Source of the DNA: Lepidonotus clava
Taxonomy: Eukaryota > Annelida > Polychaeta > Phyllodocida > Polynoidae
Length of the DNA stretch: 64,000 nucleotides
Assembly (NCBI GenBank): GCA_936440205.1
Contig: OW387136.1
Location: forward strand, 51,234,232 to 51,298,231
Direction of reading: 5' to 3'
This document shows positions 1-10,679 of the stretch, in pieces. Below the pieces are notes generated by a model. That model had not been told where the DNA came from. It searched no databases and worked only from the letters and a program-made list of their open reading frames with translations. How positions within the stretch are numbered: the first letter of the stretch is position 1; each line of letters begins with the position of its first letter. The position numbers were made by a program, and so were the translations under genes.

Positions 1-51
1 CCCTCTATACTACTCTCCCGGTGCCACCCCATTTTATAATCCCTTACAGGT

Positions 52-100
52 GATTGGGGTGGTTTGGTGGTTAGTACGGTCATCCCTCTTCATATGCTGT
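52..100 (+). mobile_element. Possible head fragment of tRNA-derived SINE C
   Basis: GGGGTGGTTTGGTGGTTAGT resembles the A-box-bearing head of the SINE at 18575. Similarity fades within about 50 bases and no body or tail follows. Confidence 0.35.
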
Positions 101-382
101 CAAGTATAGCTATTATCATATATGTTGCTTTATTGTAGATGTTAGTTGTATACTCATCTTACTGGAGATGACATATTTCCTGTACTGTACTTACGCTGGA
201 CTCACAAGAAAGCCGGTCGTGGCGAGTTGAGCCAGGTTAATAAACTTATTGAAAAAAAAAGCTCAACTCTCAAACTCCCAGGATCAACCAACGGCTAAAA
301 ATAGGTTTACAAAATCTAATATCAGGAACTACTTAGAAGTTACGCTTGAAATTAGTCATGTTTAGGGAACATTCAGTATGTT

Positions 383-612
383 ACCAACCATAAATCGACT
401 CATCAAACCACACAGAACCTTCAACGTTCACTTTTAGGTACCAATACCAAAAAAATCTACTTAGAACTTAGACATATGTAATATAATCTTACGTATCTCT
501 ATGCTTAGAAGCTGTCTGAAATTGTGTCATATATATGAGCACATTCACCTTGGTCAACCCCTAAATCCACCCATCAAGCCACACCCAACCTTCAACGTTC
601 ACTTTTAGGTAC
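383..612 (+). repeat. Local tandem duplication, ~171-bp period
   Basis: ACCTTCAACGTTCACTTTTA followed by GGTACC occurs at about 417 and 589. The upstream 35 bp (TAAATC..CATCAA..CCACAC) is also shared. The middle parts are diverged. Confidence 0.6.
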
Positions 613-813
613 CCATTCAGTTATCCTGATTAGTCCTCTCAGTAGTTCCCTTCCCGAGCAGTTCGATTCGATGTCCGTGAAGTGCGCCGCTCCGTACCGG
701 GAAGCTGCTTGACCCAAATCGAACCGGGCTCTCATTAGGAGTGAGGCAGGCCCCATATGGCCGCCCGCCCGGCCTCGTCTCACCACCTCGCCGCCCGAAA
801 AACCGGTCAAAGT

Positions 814-1400
814 GGAGTAACGGCGAATTTAGAAGACCGCGGGCCCACCACTCATCTTCGTTGTCCCAGGTTTTAACCTGGAAAACTGCGGCTGCTTTTA
901 GACAAGTCAGTTTTCAGATTTTTGTTTGATTTTAGATTTTTCACATCAAAAGAATTTCTGAATAAATTTCTTACATTATATGTTTTATATAATTTTAAGA
1001 TGAGTTTCATTCTGGGGTTTCAGATTTTTTTCAGGGTACCAACCACACAGGATAAGTTTGCAAATGTTGTCAAAACACAGGGAAAACATAGGGAAATCTA
1101 TTTGGCCAGGTTCTAAAATTCCTGATTGTTAAGATATTAGGGATTCAACTTTTTCTTGTTGGGTTATCCAAACGGGCCGGGCTGGAGTAACGGCGAATTT
1201 AGAAGAACGCGGGCCCACCACTCCTTCTCTTCTTTGTCCCAGGTTTTAACCTGGGAAACTGCGGCTGCTTTAGGCACAGGGATCTTAATTTTCAGGTCTT
1301 TGTCGGATTTTACATAGTTTTCCGAAAATAAATTTTCTACATCATGTTTTATATCATTTTAAGACGAGTTTCATTCTGGGGTTTCAGATATTTTTCATTA
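814..1400 (+). repeat. Duplicated ~220-bp segment with hairpin
   Basis: Two copies, 814-1036 and 1184-1400, share GGAGTAACGGCGAATTTAGA, CGCGGGCCCACCACTC and ATGAGTTTCATTCTGGGGTT or its near relative. The second copy holds an 8-bp-arm hairpin, CCCAGGTTTTAACCTGGG; the first copy has lost one base of the right arm. Confidence 0.65.
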
Positions 1401-1893
1401 CATCCCTGTAGATATAAGTCTATTTCCTCCCATTTTGTTGTATTCCCTAGACTTAATTTCGTACCTAATTGTTCTCAACAATAGCATTAAAGCGCGAGTC
1501 ACTAATAAGCACGGGTCTTGAGGGGTGTTGTATAGTTAGTGTAACTTTTTACCTATAAGGAACGCCCACGCCATTGCCTGAGACGTTATAGATTACCACA
1601 TTTATACTTTTTGCCAGACAGGTGGACGATATAATATGATTATGTATCATATATTATACTGACGTTTGTGAACAGTGTAATGTAAATTTGCTTCGTGTGC
1701 TATTGAGTATTGTTCAGTATGTTTACTCATATAACCGACCATTGAGGGGGTCCATAGATTAGTAGTCCCAAGGTATGTCAGGGATATCAGGTGTGGCAGG
1801 ATTAATCATTTTTCAGGTGGGACCCATCGCTTGTTACTGAACCCATTGAGAACCTCCTGGCTAGTTGGTTTTCATACTCCTGGTGCCCACGCA

Positions 1894-2172
1894 AGTCTTA
1901 AAAGGTCTTAATTTGACTTTTTCAAATTCAAGGCCTTAAAAAGGTCTTAAATTTTTCATTTTATTGCAGGAGGTCTTAAAAGGGTCTTAAATTAGGTCTG
2001 ATTGGGAAATGTTAATAAAATGATAGGACAATTAAAATTGCCACATTTGGTAATGGTCGAGACTTCAAACCTGCATGTGATCACATTTGCCTTAACCTGT
2101 GGCAAATTGGACTTAAATTTGCCTAAGTGCTTAAGTAGGTCTTAAAAAGGTCTTAAATTGATTTTTAAAAAA
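1894..2172 (+). repeat. Repeat G, (AGGTCTTAAA)-rich dispersed repeat
   Basis: Words of the type AAAAGGTCTTAAAT recur six or more times in 280 bp. Related sequence is at 50528-50720, and a short piece is at 41808-41850. The block opens with GGTGCCCACGCAAGTCTTAA. Confidence 0.6.
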
Positions 2173-2213
2173 GCATGGTGGCCCAGGTTTCTAGAAGTGT
2201 AATAGTAAATCAG

Positions 2214-2312
2214 TACGTCCAAAATATTTAAATGAGCTGTCAGTAAAAATCAGTATATATTATCATAAGTATTTCAGTAACTAATTTAAATATCTCAGAA
2301 ATACTGATTTAG
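2214..2312. repeat. Repeat F copy, short and diverged
   Basis: AAATATTTAAATGAGCTGTC and an imperfect inverse about 60 bp later (AATTTAAATATCTCAGAAAT) echo the hairpin at 47139. Confidence 0.5.
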
Positions 2313-2319
2313 GAAGCAC

Positions 2320-4460
2320 CTACTGCTGTTTGGACCGTGCCTTACCAGTTGGTTTACATTTTATATGCTTAGGGCACAATAGTAAAGTGATATTTTAAAA
2401 CTTAGACTAACTGAAGTAGATAAACTATTTTCAACTCCTGGAACTCTTTCCATAAATCATATTGTCCTCGACGCTGCTAACACTTTCGTTATCACCTCCC
2501 TGTCTCCGGATGGCATTAAACTCATAACTAATGAGACTTTAGCACCCAAGGCGTATAATAAAAGAATTATTATCCTTAGAAAATGGCATTAAGTATTGCA
2601 TATGGAAGAGAAATCTGCATTAATGTAATGGAAACATGATGGCAATGAAATTGATGGAAAGCGATACTAAAATGATGTCAGACCACCCCATAATTCCTGA
2701 CACATCGGAACAATTTATCATATGATCTACAATTTAAAACTGTCACAGCATTTCAACAAGAAATTACTACGTTAAATAATATTATCTCCATTTTCTCGTA
2801 TTACAATAAATTACTCTTATTTTCCTACGATTAGCTAGGTTTCACGTTTCGGTTGTCACCAGATATCCAGGAAAACAGATAATTTAATCTTCTTTTATTA
2901 CCCAACGATATTTTCACATGTATATATGGTGTCGACATTCATGAATAGGAAACAGCCAATATCTAGTACTTCTGGCAGGAAACCAAATGTAAGCACTGAC
3001 GTCGTTTTCAATTAGTTCAGGTGTGAATTAAATAAAACTAGGAGAATTCACAGTTTTGACATATGTTACCATCTTCATTTATAAAGGAAATGACGCGTGG
3101 AAGATTCTTTGAATTGACATTAGACATTTGGAAGTAGTTGAACCAACATTGGTACATCGTGAACTTAGTTTCCAGACTTTGGGTCATGTTCTTCATTAAG
3201 TACATATACATGTATAGATATGGTGTACCTCAATAAATATAACAAGGACGATATCGTCTCTCACATAAATACACCAATGTCTTTTTGTGGAAGAGAATAG
3301 AAACATTTATTACCGTTAAAAGCATTTTTCCTCCTTTGCCTTGTGCATCGTTAACCTCTATTCCACAGACCGATTTTGATACTGGCGATTTTATATTGTT
3401 TGACTTTTTTTACATTAATTCTTTTTTTTCGAAATTATTACATTGATCCATACATAATATACATTGTTCGAAAGACATCTAGAATTATAAAACCTTTCTT
3501 GTGATATATATTTGATTTTTACTTAACAGCTTTCGAAACTTATGTTTTGGCCTTTTCTGGAAATGACGGCCAAAAAGAGGGGTAAATTACAGCCGAAAAT
3601 AGCATCAATAACAGTCAAAAAAGGGCGTTGGCCAGCCTGGCCTATTCATTTTTTGGTCCTGATTCAGAATTGCTAAATCTTAACCTTCACTTTTTCGGCT
3701 GTTCTTTTTAATATCGGCCGCAAGATCGGCATGCGGAATATAGGCTTAAACGTATACTTGATATGTAACAATAGAAACAGTTCAGCCATCGAATGGAATT
3801 TCAACGAATCGAATTCAACTGTCTGAATCGCATCGCGCTGTGATACACTAGGCAAACCGTCCGATCCCATTTCCATAAGCACACAGAGTTTTTGCCCGCA
3901 GTTATAATGGGATGGTTGGTTTCAGTCCGAGTTTTCAGTTTATAAACCCTTTTTTTATTATTCCATTTACTTATAGCTCAATTTTCCCTCTTTAGAACAA
4001 CGAGATGAGTCTGTTCTTGCTTTTATGATCCAAAAACGTAGAAGCTCCGGTGCTCAAAAACGTTTATATTGGCTGTATGTTTTAAATTCAAAGTGTTGAA
4101 GTCAAAAATGAAGTCGAGGTTTAAAATAACGTTTCCTGGCGGTCGTGATAACTATGTATACCATGTTTTCCGGTTAACCATCCACAGTTTCATCACACAA
4201 ATGATGTAGGCATATTTCTGATTGTCTCTACATTTAAACATGGGACATGTTATATCATATGAACAGGATCCCCTGTCATGTTTTCAGTTCCCGGTGAAAG
4301 AAATCTCATTTACACATACACAATGCCCAACTAAGAGCGCAATGCTAAGAGGTCCATTTTCCCACTCTGCCAAGTTTAACCACCGATTTAGCGTTTCTGA
4401 TTCCCTTGACAGACTAGCCTCAAAATCCACATTTGAGAATGGTCTGAAACTGAAACTGAA
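2320..4460. other. No gene recognised
   Basis: AT-rich, mostly non-repetitive DNA downstream of the receptor gene. Frames of 69 and 99 residues show no family resemblance. Nothing else is supported. Confidence 0.5.
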
Positions 4461-4537
4461 AAGGGTTTTAATTATACACAGTGTAATGCCTAGTCTGAAT
4501 GATACCCAATATAAGGCCTAGTCCTAAAATGGCATCA

Positions 4538-5647
4538 CTAGACTGCGTCACACTGGCAGTTCCTGGAGTACACCGAGGCAGTCCGGCCGTTGTGGTTATA
4601 CGTATCCGAGTGTTTGAGTGCGCGCTTCTTGTGACAGAATGCATACAGGCGTGTGCGGAACTGCTTGCGGAACACGCAGTACACGACAAAGTTGGTGGCC
4701 GAGTTGGCGGAAATGAGCAGGTTGCTCAGGTGGTAGTAGTAGTAGTACGGCTTGTGGCACAGGTAGTTCGTCTCCATGTCGAGGCAGTAGAAGAGGAGCT
4801 GGTTGATGAAAGCGGGGGTTTGACATATAACGAACACTAAGATAATAACCACCATCACCAAAGTTATGTTCTGTTCCTCCTCCTCCCCGGCCATCGGGAT
4901 CTGCCGGGAGATGAGGCGCTGTCGCGCCGTCCACAGTTCACGAATTAGCCCGAAGTTGAGCCAGATGAGTATGATTAAAGGGCCTAGGAACACGAACAGA
5001 CAGTACAACGCGCTCTCGTAGACGAGCTGGTAAACCTTGTGGTTCTTCATGGCGGTTGTGTTGTCCTCACTGTCTGTCAGTCGGTACTCAAAGAAGTGAG
5101 AGAAGTTGTAGAGGATTGACACGACCACCACAAGCCCAACCTGCAGTCGCACCTTGGTCATGGTGCAGAGTCTGTGTGCCTGGAATGGCCGGCAGATGGC
5201 GATCCACCGACTCGCCGCGACAAGCACGGTCATCCATATAGTCCCAAACTGCGTGATGTGCACCAGCGGCCATAGGAACACCCGGATATATGGCGTGGCC
5301 GTGTCGTGGGCTGGGAGTTCAAAGTACAGACACACCGCGGAGAAGATCTGGACGAACCCCGTTGTCAGGAGGAACAGGTTGTCCGCTAAGGCCAACGCCT
5401 GGAGTAAAAAGGTGGCCACGTGGTTTTCACGCTCCCACAGCAGCACCACGAAGCTGAGGCTGTTCCCCAGCAGACCGAAGAGGCAGATAAACCCGAAGAC
5501 GGGCACGTAGATGACAAAGACGAAGGACCGACACTCCTGATCCGGGCTCACCCCTGCACCGGCCGGCCACGACCCGGAGACATTCTCCAGGGTTGTCGGC
5601 CACGCACCTTCCAGGGCGGTCGTCAGGTTGTACGCCTCGACCGTCAT
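4538..5647 (-). CDS. Class A (rhodopsin-like) peptide G-protein-coupled receptor, FMRFamide-receptor-like
   Basis: A single uninterrupted 369-residue frame opens with ATG, has A at -3, and ends in TAG. It has the seven-helix layout of a cell-surface receptor: TM1 about 41-70 with GN at 61-62, TM2 about 78-104 with LALAD at 85-89, TM3 about 121-150 ending SRWIAICRP, TM4 about 165-183, TM5 about 207-232, TM6 about 261-287 with CQTP at 275-278, and TM7 about 305-325 with N319-F-V-V-Y323. N-glycosylation sites lie at N7, N22 and in extracellular loop 2 (N196). SRW replaces the usual DRY, and the NPxxY proline is missing. Invertebrate FMRFamide and related neuropeptide receptors often share the second trait. 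The length is normal for the family. The expected role is sensing a secreted neuropeptide and signalling through a G protein; the ligand cannot be read from sequence. A minus-strand ATTAAA about 65 bp past the stop (4467-4472) may be a poly(A) signal. A 5' UTR intron is possible, because CTGCAG lies just before the ATG. The calls of GPCR and intact gene are firm; the subfamily is probable. Confidence 0.93.
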   Translation of the reverse strand: MTVEAYNLTTALEGAWPTTLENVSGSWPAGAGVSPDQECRSFVFVIYVPVFGFICLFGLLGNSLSFVVLLWERENHVATFLLQALALADNLFLLTTGFVQIFSAVCLYFELPAHDTATPYIRVFLWPLVHITQFGTIWMTVLVAASRWIAICRPFQAHRLCTMTKVRLQVGLVVVVSILYNFSHFFEYRLTDSEDNTTAMKNHKVYQLVYESALYCLFVFLGPLIILIWLNFGLIRELWTARQRLISRQIPMAGEEEEQNITLVMVVIILVFVICQTPAFINQLLFYCLDMETNYLCHKPYYYYYHLSNLLISANSATNFVVYCVFRKQFRTRLYAFCHKKRALKHSDTYNHNGRTASVYSRNCQCDAV

Positions 5648-5689
5648 CCTGAGGCCACTCTGCAGCTACAACTCTCTCCAAATAATGAT

Positions 5690-6200
5690 ATATGTCTTAC
5701 CAGGGTATTTATCCTGTGCGGAGAATAATTTATCTCGTTGCAGAGTGTTTTCTGAGGCCTGTCTTGGTTAAATATCACACTGTGGTCCGGCTAAGTTAAC
5801 AGGACTTATTTATCGCACAACTAAATGGCAATTAACTATCACTTTGTTCCGGCAAGCTTGTCTATGTGCTAAATAGTACTCCCTCGAGGTTTTAATTAAT
5901 GACGGCACAATCATTAGGAGAAGATATGTGTTTGTATGATGCACAAATGTGAAATAGTGCTATCATGATCTAGTGGTTTCCCAGAATTCAATGCGCACCC
6001 ACCTGCTGTAGGTGCTATATATCACAATGTGTTGTCCCCAGTCTGGCTACCTAAATAGTACTCCTCCTATGTGGTAGCACGCAGCGTCACCGTTTTAGGG
6101 ACTGGGCACGTTCCCGTACGGAGGCAAGTGAAATTGACATATTATGATATTCAGCAATAATATAATCTCCCATATTCAGTAGCTGATGCTATTTGACACT
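5690..6200. other. Immediate upstream region of the receptor gene
   Basis: It should hold the 5' UTR and promoter if transcription starts near the ATG. I see no TATA box at a decisive position. ACAATGTGTTGTCCCCAGTC near 6022 is the only CAG-rich patch. No repeat was found. Confidence 0.35.
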
Positions 6201-7620
6201 ATTTGACAATATTTCTCCGCGTGTCATATTATAGCCCAAACTCGTTTACTGGTATCCGTCCGCAGCAGTAATAATTACTCACGTCACGCCGGTAACTTCC
6301 CGGAGAGGTGAATAAACTCATCATCGTGGATCCTGAGCCAACCTCTCACACCTCGGCGATATGCTCGCAGCAGTAGAACCCTATCTGATCTGCGGCTGCT
6401 GCAGTGTGGTCGAACTGTCCGTATTTACCCTAAGTAATCTCCCGCCGCCACTTACTACTTAGCGTATCCCGGATCCACTTCACCCAGCAGCGTCCGACGC
6501 CCCACTTACAAGGGGTTAATCCTGAGGGCAGAGATAATCCCTGAGGGGTCAGATTAAGGATTAGGAGGATGAGGAGGCTGTGCCGCGCGCGTCCCGGCAC
6601 CTCTCCTGAGACTCAGAGGGGGTATTCATCCACTGATGGGTCCTTGATCGCCGACCCACCGACCCACTCACTTACTCACTCACTCAAAAGTCCTGAGCTG
6701 CTCGCGAAGTGCTCCCGAACTGCTCAAGGGTTTTTATCTACGTTCAAGCGACGAGCGGTGCGTATTATACAGGGGTGTATTTCCAGGCCGTACGTACCGC
6801 TCCTTGTCAATATTTCAATCAGTTTCTGAAAGTTTGTTAGGGTGATATGATGAAATACAGTTGAACCAACCCGCTCACACAGTGCCCTGAGTTGCTTTTG
6901 AGTTTCTCTTGAGTTGCTCCCAGATTGTGAGGGTCACTCCCCTTCCACTCTCTCACACGTCGGCGATACGCGTCCGCCACTCTCCCATGCACTGAATACA
7001 GAAGAATCCTATGCTGCGGCAGTTTGCTCACTTTGCGATGCTCCTAGTACAGCTGGGGATCGCCCCCTCCTGGACTATCTGAGAGATAGAGATGGGGGGG
7101 GGCAGTGATAAGTTAACCGGGTAATCCTCAAGTCAAACAGTCTCTCTGCCCGGGGGGCAGGGAGTGGCCGGTACCACTGAGTGCCTGCCCGAGGGTCAGG
7201 GGTAGAGAGAGGGCAGAGGTGGCCAGTCAAAGTCAGTGCCTAAATCTCGAGGGTAGCAGATCTAGAAACGGTGTGTATTCGGTTGTCGGACAGCAGTAGA
7301 GATGTAAGTTCTCCAGTTATTGTCAGATAAGTTAACGGGGGAAACCCTCAAATTTCTCAGATTTTTGTCAGATCTCTCTCTCTCCAATAAACACAAAAAC
7401 CTCTTTCTGAATTTGAAGTACAGAGCAGTCACAGCGTTCTTGGATACACTCACATATCCGTTTCTACTATTTCCATTTTTTCTCGCTGTCCCTGACGTTT
7501 ACATCCCTGCATTAAGATCCAGTAGGTGCCAGGCATAAACGTGAGAGCCTATACCAGAGGGTAGTAGAAGGGGTGTGCGTGTGGTTGTCGGGCAGTAGGA
7601 TCCAGCTTAGCGGCGAGCGG
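6200..7620. repeat. GC-rich upstream block with decayed local duplications
   Basis: Positions near 6340 and 6945 share CTCTCACAC-TCGGCGATA. Positions near 7108 and 7322 share GATAAGTTAAC-GGG and CCCTCAA. Positions near 7250 and 7555 share GAGGGTAG and GTTGTCGG. CpG is frequent. It lies 5' of the receptor gene, so promoter activity is possible, but no clear core promoter motif is visible. The small frames here look incidental. Confidence 0.4.
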
Positions 7621-7861
7621 GGTGTCTAGGGGTAAGTTGTTGGTGTTATCAGTGATGTGTGACCTCCTCTCTCTCCCAGTGCCAACTCCGCTCAGACCGC
7701 TGACCCTCCTACCTCCTGCTCCTCCTACTCCTCTACTCGTTATCGCCGCGCCCTCCTGCCTCCTCCTGAACTGCTCTCTGGTAAATCCGAGCTGCTCAAC
7801 ACCTCCCCTTTATGTGGCTCCCCCTGGTGGCTGCGGCCGCGCGGCTAACGACCTCCCGGGG

Positions 7862-8052
7862 TCTTTGAGAGTCTCCCTTTAAGAACACCTGTGACAGACT
7901 CTACCTTTATGAACACCTGTGAGTGAGACTCTCCCTTTAAAGGGACATTCTCGTCCTTACAGGGGTTACAACGTTTCAATTTACGTCCCGTTGCAGGATG
8001 AGAAAGCAGCTTTAAGAACTCCTGTGAGTGAGACTCTCCCTCTAAGAGTACA
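7862..8052 (+). repeat. Short tandem repeats, about 36-bp units
   Basis: AACACCTGTGA and GAGACTCTCCCTTTAA-type words recur four times, separated by a unique insert around 7945-8005. Confidence 0.5.
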
Positions 8053-8447
8053 CCTGGCTTCACCTTTGGTGCGGGAGCCCCTCCTGAGAGTCCACTGAGC
8101 CACTGCGAGCAGCTCCGAGCAGTTCCCGGCTGGTGTGTCTCTTTTCGCTGGTGTCTCTCTTTTCGCTGGGTCCTGCGGCGGCCGGGCACGTGGCCGGAGT
8201 GGTCGACTGGAGCTGGTGTCGGCGTGTTGGTGGTGACGGGGTTTCGCTGGTCGGTGCTGCTGGTGTTCGGTGGGTGGGTGGGTCTCCTCACTACCAATGA
8301 GATGACTCAACTCCTGTTGGAGCGGAGCCACTCTCTGCATGAGAGCCGCCGCGCTCACTCCTGTAGCACCGCGCCCCGCGCCGCACTCACGCGGCTAGCA
8401 GTGTTCACACGGGGCGATAGGGTGTCATTTTTGTATTACTAATCAGA

Positions 8448-9070
8448 CAGTTTGTTAGGGTTTCATGTAAAACTCTCTGGTTAGATTTTCAGCTTGATTC
8501 CTACCTCCAAGCTGCTCGGACTTAGGTACCTCCCACTTGAAATCTTTCGCTGCTGAGCTAGTCACGTTGGGCCAACTCCGCTTCTGTTGTCTTCAGTGTT
8601 TAACGAGAGCTCTGGGGTTCTTTGTTGTAACCCGTCACACTATAATCACTTCCCGCCACAGTTTGTTAGGTTTTTCTATTCAGTAGATGTCTCACTTAAG
8701 TTTTGAGCTGGATTCCTCCTTACACCCCTGAGTTGCTCACACTTGTCTTACCCCCACTTCCTTTACTGCTGAGCTAGTCAAGCTGGGCCGCTTCTCTTAG
8801 TGTCTGGTAGTGTAAACGCTATAGTCTCCTTTGTTGTAACCCGTCACACTAAAATCACTTGCCGGCACAGGGTTCCTAGTTAAGTCTCACTTACAGTTCA
8901 AACTGTGAGCTCGGCTCCTCCTCTGACGCCGGACCTCGGGGTGCTACGTTCACCCCTGAGTTGCTCACGCTGTGGTCACTCTGCTCCTTCTCCTCTGGCG
9001 GCGAGCAGTTATAGAGCACATACAGACCAGCTGGGCCCGACCCGCTCCTCCTCCCGGCGAATAGAGGCGC
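8448..9070 (+). repeat. Three tandem ~210-bp units
   Basis: Units start at 8448, 8659 and about 8868. The first two share CAGTTTGTTAGG, GCTGCTGAGCTAGTCA or close variants, and GTTGTAACCCGTCACACTA. The third is diverged but keeps GTCTCACTTA and CACCCCTGAGTTGCTCAC. This is local duplication rather than a mobile element. Confidence 0.65.
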
Positions 9071-9125
9071 TCTCTCCGGGAAGTGAACGACTGCCGGGTC
9101 GGGGGGTTCGGACGCAGGTGGATGG

Positions 9126-9437
9126 GGAGGCAGGAGGCAGGGGCTGGGGTCGGGGCTAAGCAGGTTGTGAGCAGGGGACGCGACAGCACAGGGAGCAGGG
9201 GTCTTGGCAGGGACCTTCAGTGAGCAGGGAGGGGCATGGGAAGGGGACTGGCAGGGGCCGTAGGTACCCCCAGTTAGCTGGGCAGGGGCCGGGGAGGGGC
9301 CCGAAGAGGGTTTGGGGGAGAGGCCAGGCAGGGGCGGGCAGGGGGGGGGGGGTGGCGAGCAGAGTTTAGGCAGTGGTCAGGCGGGCCCAGAGTAAGCAGG
9401 GGGCTGGGCAGGGGCTGGGCAGGGGTAGGGCAGGGGG
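9126..9437 (+). repeat. G-rich tract of GGGGCAGG-type units
   Basis: Irregular repeats of GCAGGGG, CAGGGGCTGGG and similar words run for 300 bp on the plus strand, with a run of ten or more G near 9340. The strand has many closely spaced G-triplets and could fold into G-quadruplexes. It lies 3.5-3.8 kb upstream of the receptor start. Confidence 0.6.
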
Positions 9438-9477
9438 TCAGTCTGATTCCTAGTTAGTAACCCCGGCTTAGTGACTC

Positions 9478-9720
9478 TGACTCAGTGGGTGGTGAGAGGC
9501 GGACACAATCCTCGCGCCCTACAACGTGTCGGCCCTCACAGCCCACAGGGGTCGTACTAGACGGGTCCAGGTCAGGGCAGAACCTCAGTCAGTGACTCAG
9601 TGGGCAGCTCCAGGTGGTGAGAGGCGGACACAATCCGTACCCCTCAAAGTGTCGGCCCTCACAGCCCGCCGACAGCCCACAAACACGGCCCACTCAGCCC
9701 GTGTCCGGGTACCCAGGTCT
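9478..9720 (+). repeat. 125-bp tandem duplication
   Basis: GTGGTGAGAGGCGGACACAA starts at 9489 and again at 9614. GTGTCGGCCCTCACAGCCC follows each. Overlapping frames here are by-products of the GC content. Confidence 0.65.
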
Positions 9721-10392
9721 GCTGGGGGCGTTCGGAAACCCCGCCGGGGTGGGTCAGGGCCCCTTTTTCCTGTACTACTCAACACTCTGTCTGGCCACGG
9801 AGAATAAAATGGGCGTAGGGCGGAACTCTTCTCAGAGGTTGTCAAACAAAGTGATTTCCGGGAATCCGTTTGATTCCGAAGGTTATATGCAACTTCCGTC
9901 AGTCATTCCGTTTTACACATTATAGTCTTAGCATCCTTCCATATTGCTGTATATAGTAATAGCAGTTGAAACACTGATAATTCCGTCGCTGTGCAACATC
10001 ACAGGTCGCAGTCTTTCCAGGCTGAGGTGCTAGAATAAGGGCGCCGGTCCAAATATGAAAACAGAATGCAATTTAACAGCCCACTTCGTAGCATCAAGGG
10101 TCTTATTAAATAAACCTCAACGATTCTTCAGAACCTGGGTATACTTGAACCCAAATTAATTCAGTTATTTCCATTGAGCATCTCATTATAGGGCTTGGTT
10201 CGCCTGTTAGAGTGCACGGTCCAGGGAGGTCCGCGTAATGCTTACTTCCTCTGGTCCACAAAACTACCTCCCAGGGTCGACTTGTCCGCCAGTGCATTCA
10301 GTGCCCCCGCTGGTCAGACTAATAACTTATAATTACTACTACGGTATTACTACTCCAGTGGTCCTGGGAAGGTTGGATAAGTCGAAGGTTGG

Positions 10393-10670
10393 ATAAACCG
10401 TAACTTCATTGCTTTTGACCGGAAATAGTTGTTGTAGGGAGAATTGCTTGGGAAACCATCATGTCGCACCCTGTCACACATCAGCAATGTGTGTCCGCTA
10501 CTCTCCCATACAATCACCTCTATGACTGTTGCCTTTTTTCCGAGCACCTATCGGCTAATATCACTCCGCACAGGGGGTCAAACAGGTCAACCCTCTTGCC
10601 GGGTACTAGCGTAAAAACCAGAATGCAATAGTGGCGGCGGTGATTACGGAGGAATCTGAGGCTGTGGTAG
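10393..10670 (+). repeat. Repeat M, dispersed ~275-bp repeat
   Basis: GGAAATAGTTGTTGTAGGGA, AACCATCATGTCGCACCCTG and GAATCTGAGGCTG align in order with 14591-14865. A part resembling CTCTCACACGTCGGCGATAC occurs twice more, near 6340 and 6945. No terminal structure is seen. Confidence 0.65.
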
Positions 10671-10679
10671 TTTGGTGGT

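Noticed and set aside
4499-5728. Other frames over the receptor gene (plus strand and shifted minus frames)
   Set aside because: They are shadows of the GC-rich receptor coding sequence; only the 369-residue frame shows receptor motifs.
7845-8358. 125- and 150-residue minus-strand frames
   Set aside because: They run across local tandem repeats in GC-rich DNA and show low-complexity Pro/Thr/Arg composition with no domain.
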